Assembly: GCA_964642165.1 (NCBI GenBank)
Contig: CAZXOC010000003.1
Location: 5,169-69,168 of the forward strand
Origin: CAYRVX01 sp964642165
Lineage (GTDB): Bacteria; Planctomycetota; Phycisphaerae; SM23-33
Direction: 5' to 3'
Length of the DNA stretch: 64,000 nucleotides
Part shown: positions 7,048 through 15,533 of the stretch, piece by piece
How the letters are laid out: each line of letters starts with the position of its first letter
How positions within the stretch are numbered: position 1 is the first letter of the stretch
Program-made: the position numbers and the translations under genes
The notes under the pieces: generated by a model
Seen by the model: only the letters and a program-made list of their open reading frames with translations
Databases searched by the model: none
Told to the model about the DNA's origin: nothing

Positions 7048-7710
7048 ATGTACCCGGAACGCATACTCTTAGATGTCGAATCGCAGCGCGATTTCTTCCG
7101 CCTCGGCGGGGCCTGCTACCGCGTCGGCGCCGCGGAAACCGCCCGGCGGATCTATCGGCTGTTCGCCTGGGCCAGGCTCGGGCGCATCCCCGTCATCAGC
7201 ACGGTCCTGCGCGTTCGCCCGGGGGAGAGCGGCCTGACCTGTGACTGCTCCCACTGCCTGGAGGGCTCCGAAGGAGAGAAGAAACTCCCCAGAACGGTCC
7301 TCCCGCGGCGGATCAACCTCGGTCTGCGGCACACCACCGACCTGCCGGACCACATCTTCCGGCGGTACCAGCAGGTCATCTTCGAGAAGCGCCACACGGA
7401 CATCTTCGCTCACCCGCGGGCCGAACGCCTCATCACCGAACTGCCGCCCGCGACGTTTGTCCTGTGCGGCGCGGGCGTTTCGGCCGGGATCGTCCAGGCC
7501 GCCGTCGGCCTGCGCAGCCGCGGCTTCCCCGTCATCGTGGCCCGGGACGCCTCGCTGGCGCTGACGCCCGAGGCCGCCCACATGGCCTACCTGAGAATGG
7601 AGGCCAAGGGCGTCGTCCTGGCCCCCACGGTCAAGATCCTCACGCCGCCTCGCCGCCGGCGCCACCGGCTGCTCCGCGCCGCCCACCCGGCCGGAAGGCA
7701 GACGCTCTGA
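7048..7710 (+). CDS. Isochorismatase-fold protein lacking the catalytic cysteine
   Basis: A 220-residue protein with the cysteine-hydrolase (isochorismatase/nicotinamidase) pattern. An Asp-containing first strand (ILLDVESQRDFF, D9) is followed by the family Lys region FEKRHTDIF (K114), and FVLCGAGVSAGIVQAAV (137-153), equivalent to the strand-turn where the nucleophilic Cys sits before VxQTA. That Cys position is Gly (G147); C140 is several residues upstream in the strand. The Asp-Lys-Cys triad is therefore incomplete. An insertion around residues 58-95 contains three Cys (C65, C67, C70), a possible metal site. A basic tail follows. It may be a binding protein or non-canonical enzyme; no neighbour clarifies the role. 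Confidence 0.65.
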   Translation: MYPERILLDVESQRDFFRLGGACYRVGAAETARRIYRLFAWARLGRIPVISTVLRVRPGESGLTCDCSHCLEGSEGEKKLPRTVLPRRINLGLRHTTDLPDHIFRRYQQVIFEKRHTDIFAHPRAERLITELPPATFVLCGAGVSAGIVQAAVGLRSRGFPVIVARDASLALTPEAAHMAYLRMEAKGVVLAPTVKILTPPRRRRHRLLRAAHPAGRQTL

Positions 7711-7789
7711 TCGGCGGGCCCGAATCGCCTTATTCCTGCCGCTTTCGGTATCTGCGTGCTTGCGGCCGCGGCGGCTTTCTGGTACGCCG

Positions 7790-8671
7790 ATGGCCATGGC
7801 CGAGCGGGACAAGCCTTGGACCGTCCTGGGGCTGCTCAACTGGACGAAGGGGTACTTCGCTCAAGCCGCGGTGAACGAACCGCGCCTGGCGGCGGAGATC
7901 CTCCTGGCGCATGTCCTGACGTGTCGCCGCATCGAGCTGTACACGCGGTTCGAGTACTGCCCGAGCCCGGAGGAGCTGGCCGCCTACCGCGCGCTGGTCG
8001 CTCGCGCCCAACAGCACGAGCCGGTGGCTTATCTCGTCGGTCAGCGGGAGTTCTACTCGATGCGGTTTGAGGTCAGCCCGGAGGTGCTGATCCCCCGGCC
8101 GGAGACGGAAATCCTTGTGGCCGAGGCGATTGCACATTTGCGGGCGCTGGAGCGCCCCTCGCGGATGTGGGATGTCTGCACGGGGTGCGGCTGTGCGGCC
8201 ATCGCCACGGCGCGGCACGTGCCGGGCGTGCACGTGCTGGCGACGGACATCTCGGCCCCGGCCGTCGACGTCGCGGCGGCGAACGCCGCGCGGCACGGCC
8301 TGTCGCAGCGCGTCGTCTGCCGCCAGGGGGACCTGCTGTCCCTGCCGAGCGACTGCGAGGAGTGGCGGCAGGTGGACTTCATCTCGGCCAACCCGCCGTA
8401 CGTCGCCGACGGCGAGCCGGTCGCCCCGGAGGTCGAGCACGAGCCGGAGATCGCCCTCTACGCCGGCAAGGACGGGCTGGACGTGGCTCGCCGACTGATC
8501 CGGTCGGCCCCCGACTTCCTCGCGCCGGGGGGACGCTTCGCGGTGGAGTTCGGCATGGGCCAGGCCGAGGCCGTCTGCGACCTCCTCGCCGAGACCGACG
8601 CCTTCGACGATCCCCAGGTCCTCTGCGACCAGCAGGACCTGGAGCGCACCGTCGTCGCCACCCGGCTGTGA
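7790..8671 (+). CDS. prmC: Peptide chain release factor N5-glutamine methyltransferase
   Basis: A 293-residue class I SAM methyltransferase that methylates the GGQ glutamine of release factors RF1/RF2. The N-terminal helical PrmC domain ends with AYLVGQREFYSMRFEVSPEV, and LIPRPETE is the typical PrmC linker. SAM-binding motif I appears as WDVCTGCGCAAIA and motif IV as SANPPYVADGE (NPPY, residues 201-204), which binds the glutamine side chain. The C-terminal PGGRFAVEFGMGQ completes the fold. Motif I DxGTGSG reads DVCTGCGC here, a Cys-rich variant. The start is 7790 or, equally likely, 7796. No prfA neighbour is present. Confidence 0.93.
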   Translation: MAMAERDKPWTVLGLLNWTKGYFAQAAVNEPRLAAEILLAHVLTCRRIELYTRFEYCPSPEELAAYRALVARAQQHEPVAYLVGQREFYSMRFEVSPEVLIPRPETEILVAEAIAHLRALERPSRMWDVCTGCGCAAIATARHVPGVHVLATDISAPAVDVAAANAARHGLSQRVVCRQGDLLSLPSDCEEWRQVDFISANPPYVADGEPVAPEVEHEPEIALYAGKDGLDVARRLIRSAPDFLAPGGRFAVEFGMGQAEAVCDLLAETDAFDDPQVLCDQQDLERTVVATRL

Positions 8672-8726
8672 GCCCGGCCCGCGCGGGCGGCGAAGTGGAT
8701 CGCCCGAAGCTCGGCGGGGAACCGAG

Positions 8727-10130
8727 CTACCTGTACCGAACGGCCGCCCGGCCGGTGGCGCGGAAGTCGATCTCGTTGAGCACGATCGCGCCGGCGTCGC
8801 GCTCGGCGGCGTGATGCAGCAGCATGCACTCGGCGGACGGCTCGATGCGGCCGCGCCACGCACGGGAGCCGAAGCGCAGCGTCACGGGCCGGGACAGGTC
8901 GAACATCCCCTCGGTGACGTAGATGCGCACGCTGCGGACGCGCGACGTGCGGATGCGCAGCTCGTTTTTCTTCCGGTCGAGGTCGGCCCACATCTTGAAG
9001 AGGTACTTCCGGAAGTAGCTCTCGGCGGCCTTGTCGCCGTTGGGGTCGTCGCCTCGGGGTCGGAACTTGATGCGGATGGGGCGGTCCATGCGCATCGGTT
9101 TGCCGGCTAGGTCGACCGCCTCCAGGTAGTACCCGCGGCGGTGGTGGTCCAGGTGGAAGACGTGGGTGAGCTTCGGGGGCACGGGCGTTCGGCGTGCGGT
9201 GGCGAGGAACGCGACGAAGTCGCGGCGGCTGGGCCAGCACCCGCCGTGCCCGACGCCGCGCAGCTCCGCGGGCTTGTAGTTCGTGTTGCCCAGCTCCTTC
9301 AGGCGCCGGGTGGCGGCGCGGCAGAAGTCGACCTGGCCCAGCGCCGGCGGTCGCGGGCGGTCGCGGTCGCCCCAGAGCGCCCAAAACCGCACGTTCGCCA
9401 GGTTCTCCAGGTACAGCGTGTTGGTGTGCGGCGAGCCCTCGAACCACGGCGTGCCGGCCATCGAGACCCCCGCCCCAAAGTGCCGCGCAAACAGCGTCGC
9501 CAGGTGCCAGGTGAGGTGCCCGCCCTGGCTGTAGCCGGCCAGGCAGATCCGCTCGCCGTCGACGTGGAGCCGCCGGCGCGCCCAGCCCAGCGGCTTGAGG
9601 TACGCCTGTTCCTGGTAGGCCCGGCCGCTGAAGTGCCTCGGCCCGGGCAGCGTGGGGGCCAGCAGGAGGTAGTTCTCGGCGTCCCGCCCCAGCAGGCGCA
9701 GGACGATCTGGGCGATGTGTCTTCCGCTGCTGCCCTGGCCGTGGGCCGCCAGCAGCAGCGGGTGCGCCCGCTCCGGCCGGTACGAGCGCGGCACGTGCAG
9801 CACGAACGGCACGTCGTAGGTCTTCGCCCCGTCGGCGACCCGAACCTTGGCGCTGTGCCAGCCGGCGCCGATCGGCGAGTAGGCCGTCTCTGTCCGGAGG
9901 AGCTTCCCCAGCGAGTTGGCGTCGTGGCCGGACTCGCGCAGGCGCCGAAGGGCGGCCTGCACGGCGGCGGGCTTGGGCGGCTCGGCGAAGTCGCGGCCCC
10001 ACAGGTCGCGCAGGGCGTCCTGGTCGGGTGCGTCCCGAGGGGCCCCGGGGCGTTCTCCCGCGGCCGCAGCGCCCTGCGCACAAGCCGCGGCGAGACACAA
10101 CGCGAGTCCAAGACGGCTATCCCAACTCAT
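8727..10130 (-). CDS. Secreted alpha/beta hydrolase, esterase/depolymerase-like
   Basis: A 467-residue exported protein; the start at 10130 gives a clean signal peptide (residues 1-24). An alpha/beta-hydrolase domain follows: VPFVLHVPRSYRPERAHPL, the oxyanion segment AAHGQGSSGR (128-137), the nucleophile elbow GYSQGG (Ser201) and GVGHGGCW as the likely catalytic His region. The sequence resembles LpqC/PHB-depolymerase-like esterases. The C-terminal about 130 residues form a beta-rich module common in planctomycete peptidase-like hydrolases. Substrate unknown. It lies 7 bp downstream of an uncharacterised gene and is convergent with prmC. Confidence 0.85.
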   Translation of the reverse strand: MSWDSRLGLALCLAAACAQGAAAAGERPGAPRDAPDQDALRDLWGRDFAEPPKPAAVQAALRRLRESGHDANSLGKLLRTETAYSPIGAGWHSAKVRVADGAKTYDVPFVLHVPRSYRPERAHPLLLAAHGQGSSGRHIAQIVLRLLGRDAENYLLLAPTLPGPRHFSGRAYQEQAYLKPLGWARRRLHVDGERICLAGYSQGGHLTWHLATLFARHFGAGVSMAGTPWFEGSPHTNTLYLENLANVRFWALWGDRDRPRPPALGQVDFCRAATRRLKELGNTNYKPAELRGVGHGGCWPSRRDFVAFLATARRTPVPPKLTHVFHLDHHRRGYYLEAVDLAGKPMRMDRPIRIKFRPRGDDPNGDKAAESYFRKYLFKMWADLDRKKNELRIRTSRVRSVRIYVTEGMFDLSRPVTLRFGSRAWRGRIEPSAECMLLHHAAERDAGAIVLNEIDFRATGRAAVRYR

Positions 10131-10137
10131 CGCCTGC

Positions 10138-11208
10138 TCATTGTACGTCATCACCGGCGTGCGGGTCGCCCCCGGCGCGCAGGACGTCGGAGGCCCAGGC
10201 GTCCCAGAGGGCTACGCCCAGCGGGGAGCCGTCGCTGTGGTAGGGCCGCCAGGCGGCCAGCAGGGCCTCGCGGAGCTCCTCGTCGTCGAGGTGCGGGCGG
10301 GCCAAGAGCGTCGCGACCAGCAGGAGGCTCACGTAGCTCAGCGGCAACGTCTGTTCGAGGACGTTTGAGGCCCAGAAGCGCCGGCGCCGGGCCTCGCCGT
10401 CGCCGTCGTCCTGGTCGCCGCCGGCGCCGCTGCCGCTTCGCAGGATGGCCGCCTGCATGATGCCCACCAGCCCGCCGTGGGAGAAGTGCGACAGGTTGTC
10501 GTAGCAGGGGTACAGCAGCAGGGCGAGGCGCTTGTGGGTCGCCCCGGTCAGTTCCTGGAGGCAGCGCCCCGGCGTGGGCATGTCGGCGATGAACCACTGC
10601 CGGAAGCGCGGGTCCGGCTCGTCGCCGGTGACCTGCACGCGCAGCGTCTGGAACTCGTCCTCGCTGACGTCCATCTCGTGAGCGAACTGGCGCAGGAGGC
10701 GCACGCCCTCGCCGCTCGGGCCGAAGTACTCGCCGTACGGCTCGAAGTGCCCCAGCGTGCGCTGGTCGCGAAAGAACTTCTCCGCGAAGGCCTTCCAGGC
10801 GTTCTTGCGGTAGCGCCCGTGCCAGCGAGCGGGGTTGTCCGCCAGCAGCAGCGCCAGGAAGCACCGCTCCAACTGCACGCGCGTCAGCGGCAGGGCGTCG
10901 AGCGACAACTCCATCTCGTCGCCGCCGACCAGCCGGCGGATCGACCGGTGCGTGCCCTTCATCGCCAGGAGCATCTGCCACTGCGTGCCGAGACGGCGGA
11001 GGTCGTCCAGCGACGTGGACTGCTCCACCGCGCCGGCGATCCGGGCGACCACCGCGTCGACGGCCGCGAACGTCCGCTTGTCCAGCTCGTCGGCGCGGGC
11101 CGCCAGGTCCGTCCGCGGCGGGCGCTTCAGCGGCGTCGGCGGCGGAGCGTACACCAGCCGCTGCCGCCGGCGGGGAGGCCTCGCGTCCCTGTGCTTGCGT
11201 CGTTTCAT
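10138..11208 (-). CDS. Uncharacterised helical protein
   Basis: A 356-residue cytoplasmic-looking protein, starting at ATG 11208 (MKRRKHRDARPP). The first 35 residues are basic and proline-rich; the rest is predicted mostly alpha-helical, with segments ARADELDKRTFAAVDAVVAR, CYDNLSHFSHGGL and VLEQTLPLSYVSLLLVATLL. The NLSHFSHGG motif and overall pattern faintly recall DUF5677 proteins, but this is a weak guess. An acidic/glycine-rich loop (GSGAGGDQDDGDG) interrupts the C-terminal half. It is followed after 7 bp by the secreted hydrolase, so the two are probably cotranscribed. Confidence 0.7.
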   Translation of the reverse strand: MKRRKHRDARPPRRRQRLVYAPPPTPLKRPPRTDLAARADELDKRTFAAVDAVVARIAGAVEQSTSLDDLRRLGTQWQMLLAMKGTHRSIRRLVGGDEMELSLDALPLTRVQLERCFLALLLADNPARWHGRYRKNAWKAFAEKFFRDQRTLGHFEPYGEYFGPSGEGVRLLRQFAHEMDVSEDEFQTLRVQVTGDEPDPRFRQWFIADMPTPGRCLQELTGATHKRLALLLYPCYDNLSHFSHGGLVGIMQAAILRSGSGAGGDQDDGDGEARRRRFWASNVLEQTLPLSYVSLLLVATLLARPHLDDEELREALLAAWRPYHSDGSPLGVALWDAWASDVLRAGGDPHAGDDVQ

Positions 11209-11355
11209 CGTCGTCCGCAAGGCGAGCCGACTCGCTCGCCCTCCCTTCTCTACCCGATCATAGGTCCGGATGCCGCGCGGATGGATGACAAAAGCCCCCG
11301 TGATGGTGCGGCGGCACGGCGGCTCGCCTCGCGGCAGGCGGGACGTCCGGCCAAC

Positions 11356-11943
11356 CTACCCTTGTGCGGCGGGGTCCGAGCCGGGCGGCTGGGGCGTCGG
11401 GGGCGGCTGGGCGGGAGGCAGGACGACGAGAGGCGGCGGGCCCGCCCGCGGCCTGCGAAGGGCGAGGAAGAAGACCACCCACGCGCCCGCGCCGGTCAGG
11501 AACATCGGAATGCCCGGGAGGACCTGGAGATAATCCTGGCGCGTGGGGCCGGGCTGAAGGACGCACCGCGAGGCGTCGGCGGGGTCGTAGAAGACCCGGA
11601 CGCGCTTGCCGACGGGCAGAGACAGGGCGATCTGCTCGGCGGCCTCCCATTCGTTGTGGGCCCAGACCTTGGCCCGGACCCGCTCGCCGACGTACCACCG
11701 CGTGCCGACCCGGAAGCGGTAGCGCACGTTCACCTGGAAGGCCGGGGCGTCCGTCGAGCCCCCTTCCGTCACGCCGGACTCGGTGATGGTTCCGGGGGCC
11801 GACGGCCAGTTTCTCGAGGCCCGCGCCTCGAGCAGCGCGGCGACGGCGACGTAGCACGAGAGCGGACCCATGATCGCAAAGAGCGTCCCGTACACCACCA
11901 GGCCGATCTTCAGGATCACGGAGCGGCGGATGAAGCCCAGCAT
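11356..11943 (-). CDS. DUF3592-type membrane protein
   Basis: A 195-residue protein with an N-terminal membrane helix (about residues 9-38), a beta-rich soluble domain and a second helix (about 143-163), then a proline-rich tail. The central WPSAPGTITESGV, VRYRFRVGTRWYVGERV and VGKRVRVFYDPADASRCVL segments are typical of DUF3592, in which the loop domain is exposed outside the membrane. Function of the family is unknown. It lies 56 bp after the MoxR gene on the same strand and may share its transcript. Confidence 0.8.
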   Translation of the reverse strand: MLGFIRRSVILKIGLVVYGTLFAIMGPLSCYVAVAALLEARASRNWPSAPGTITESGVTEGGSTDAPAFQVNVRYRFRVGTRWYVGERVRAKVWAHNEWEAAEQIALSLPVGKRVRVFYDPADASRCVLQPGPTRQDYLQVLPGIPMFLTGAGAWVVFFLALRRPRAGPPPLVVLPPAQPPPTPQPPGSDPAAQG

Positions 11944-11999
11944 GGTCCCACCCCTTCACGTGTTGGTGCCGCAGGCGCCGGCTCGTCGCGCGCCCGGGC

Positions 12000-13166
<1,167 letters not shown>

Positions 13167-13267
13167 GGGCTACCCGTGCATTGGGGTGCAACGTTCCGGT
13201 ACCGCTCGCCGACGCCGGACGTTACAATGAGATGGGCCGGCCCGGCGCACCGCGCCACCGGAAGGAC

Positions 13268-15526
13268 ATGATACGCATGCCCGGGAAAACGCACAAGCCC
13301 CTGGTTGTGCTGCTGCTTGCGGCGGCGACCTTGGGGGCGGTCCGCCCGGCCGCCGGGGCCGTCCGAAACGAGGACGTCAAGCGGGCGATCCAGCGGGCCC
13401 TGGCCTACCTGCGCCAGACGCAGCGGGCCGACGGGAACTGGGCCGGCGGCGGGCATCGCGGCGGGGTGACGTCCCTGGCGCTGCTGGCGCTGCTGCACGC
13501 GGGGGTGCCGGCGAACGACCCGGCGGTTCAGCGCGGCCTGCGGGCGCTGGACGGCGTGCCGAACGAGGCGACGTACGTCGTCGGCCTGAAGGCCCAGGTC
13601 TACGCCCTCCTGGAGGACCCCAAGTACATCCCGAAGCTCCAGGCGGCGGCGACCTTCCTCATCGAGGCCCAAAACGACAACGGCATGTGGTCGTACGGGC
13701 GGATCCCGGGGCGCTCCCTCGGACGCGGCGACAACTCCAACACGCAGTTCGCGCTGCTGGGCCTCCACGAGGCGGCCAAGGCCGGCATCAAGGTCCCCGA
13801 CGAGGTCTGGACGCGGTCGCGGGCCCACTTCGTCAATGTCCAGACGAACGACGGCGGGTGGGGCTACCGCAACGAGAACCGCGCGTACGGCTCGATGACC
13901 ACCGCCGGGCTGGCCAGCCTCTACATCGTGGGCCTGCGCCTCAACGTCCCCGGCGAGCGGGTCTTCATCAGCGGGGCGTATCCCGCCTGCGGGTTCTACC
14001 AGCAGAACGTCGTCCTCGCGGCGGGGCTGAGGTGGATGGCCGACAACTTCTCCGTCCGCGAGAACCCGGGCAAGGGGCGGGGCACGTGGCTGTACTACTA
14101 CCTCTACGGCATGGAGCGTGTCGGGATGATTTCCGGCATGCGGAACTTCGGGCGCCACGACTGGTACCGCCAGGGCGCGGAGTTTCTGGTCGACCGCCAG
14201 GGGCGGGGCGGCTCCTATGGCGGCGTGCTGGACACGTCCTTCGCGCTGCTGTTCCTGTCGAAGGGCAACCGCCCGGTGCTGATCCAGAAGCTCCGGTGGA
14301 AGGGCTCGCGCGAGCCGAGCTGGAACCGCAACCTCCACGACCTGGAGAACCTGACGGCGTGGATCGGGGAGAAGTTCGGCAAGCGGGTGGCGTGGCAGAC
14401 GGCCTCGCTGGAGCTGCCTCTCCAGGAGTTGCGGGTCGCGCCGATCGTGTTCATCACGGGGCACGAGTTTCCCCCCGGCCTGACCGGCGCGGAGAAGAAG
14501 AAGCTCCGCGCGTTCGTCGAGAGCGGGGGCACGCTGCTGTGCGAGGCCTGCTGCGGGAAGAAGGCGTACGACACGGGTTTCCGGCAGTTCGCCGTCGAGG
14601 CGTTCCCGGAGTACCGCCTCCGGCGGCTGGATAAAACGCATCCGGTCTTCCGCAGCTATTACAAGATGACCGAGCTGTACGACCTGCACGGCATCGAGGT
14701 CGGGTGCCGGACGGGCGTGTTCTACTCCCCGAGGGCGCTGAGCTGCCTGTGGGAGCTCCAGACGATCCCGAAGTGGTCGGACCTGTCGTTCAAGCTCGGG
14801 ACGAACATCGCCGCCTACGCGACCGGCAAGGAGCTGCTCCGCGACAAGCTCGACCTGGTGGAGCTGCCCGCCCGCCGCAAGGAGGAGCAGCTCCGCGAGG
14901 TCCCGCGGGGCGCGATTCGCATCGCCCGGCTCATCCACCAGGGCGACTACAAGGCCGACATCCACTGCGAGGCCAACCTGGCGGCCATGCTGCGCGACCA
15001 GGCCAAGGTCGACGTCGTCGCCCGCGGGCGGCACCTGCGCCCGAACGACGAGAAGATCTTCGAGTACCCGGTCGTCTTCATGACCGGGCACTTCACCTTC
15101 GAGTGGTCCGAGGAGGAGATCGCCGCGCTGCGGGTGTACCTCAATCGCGGCGGGTGCCTCATCGCCGACTCCTGCTGCGGGCGCAAGGCGTTCGACAAGA
15201 GCTTCCGGGCGATGGTCGCCAAGCTCTATCCCGCCAAGTCGCTGAAGCCCCTGCCGGCCAATCACCCCATCTACACCGGGCAGGTGGGCGTGCCGCTCGG
15301 GGAGCTGCGATACCGGCGGATCCTGGCCGACCAGTTGAAGTCCCGCGGCACGACGCACCCGCCCATCGAGGCCGTCACCGTCCAGGGGCGCACCGTCATC
15401 CTCTACAGCAAGTACGACTGGAGCTGCGCCCTGGAGGGCGACAACCCGTACTCCTGCAGGGGCTACGTCGATGCCGATGGCAAGAAGCTCGCATTGAACC
15501 TGTTTCTCTATGCGATCAGTTACTAA
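13268..15526 (+). CDS. Secreted toroid-fold protein with two DUF4159-like domains (Cys-Cys variant)
   Basis: A 752-residue exported protein. After a signal peptide come alpha/alpha-toroid repeats of the prenyltransferase/squalene-cyclase type (QRALAYLRQTQRADGNWAGG, NDNGMWSYG, TNDGGWGYRN; about residues 30-360), then two DUF4159-like domains. Each half has the pattern GG-x-L-x-(3-4)-CCG-x-K-A followed by an aromatic/Pro helix and HP(V/I)(F/Y): LLCEACCGKKAYDTGF and LIADSCCGRKAFDKSF. The vicinal Cys pair is absent in both paralogs in this window. Role unknown; periplasmic. ATG 13268 or 13277 may be the start. Divergent from moxR and 7 bp upstream of its paralog. Confidence 0.85.
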   Translation: MIRMPGKTHKPLVVLLLAAATLGAVRPAAGAVRNEDVKRAIQRALAYLRQTQRADGNWAGGGHRGGVTSLALLALLHAGVPANDPAVQRGLRALDGVPNEATYVVGLKAQVYALLEDPKYIPKLQAAATFLIEAQNDNGMWSYGRIPGRSLGRGDNSNTQFALLGLHEAAKAGIKVPDEVWTRSRAHFVNVQTNDGGWGYRNENRAYGSMTTAGLASLYIVGLRLNVPGERVFISGAYPACGFYQQNVVLAAGLRWMADNFSVRENPGKGRGTWLYYYLYGMERVGMISGMRNFGRHDWYRQGAEFLVDRQGRGGSYGGVLDTSFALLFLSKGNRPVLIQKLRWKGSREPSWNRNLHDLENLTAWIGEKFGKRVAWQTASLELPLQELRVAPIVFITGHEFPPGLTGAEKKKLRAFVESGGTLLCEACCGKKAYDTGFRQFAVEAFPEYRLRRLDKTHPVFRSYYKMTELYDLHGIEVGCRTGVFYSPRALSCLWELQTIPKWSDLSFKLGTNIAAYATGKELLRDKLDLVELPARRKEEQLREVPRGAIRIARLIHQGDYKADIHCEANLAAMLRDQAKVDVVARGRHLRPNDEKIFEYPVVFMTGHFTFEWSEEEIAALRVYLNRGGCLIADSCCGRKAFDKSFRAMVAKLYPAKSLKPLPANHPIYTGQVGVPLGELRYRRILADQLKSRGTTHPPIEAVTVQGRTVILYSKYDWSCALEGDNPYSCRGYVDADGKKLALNLFLYAISY

Positions 15527-15533
15527 GGGCTCG

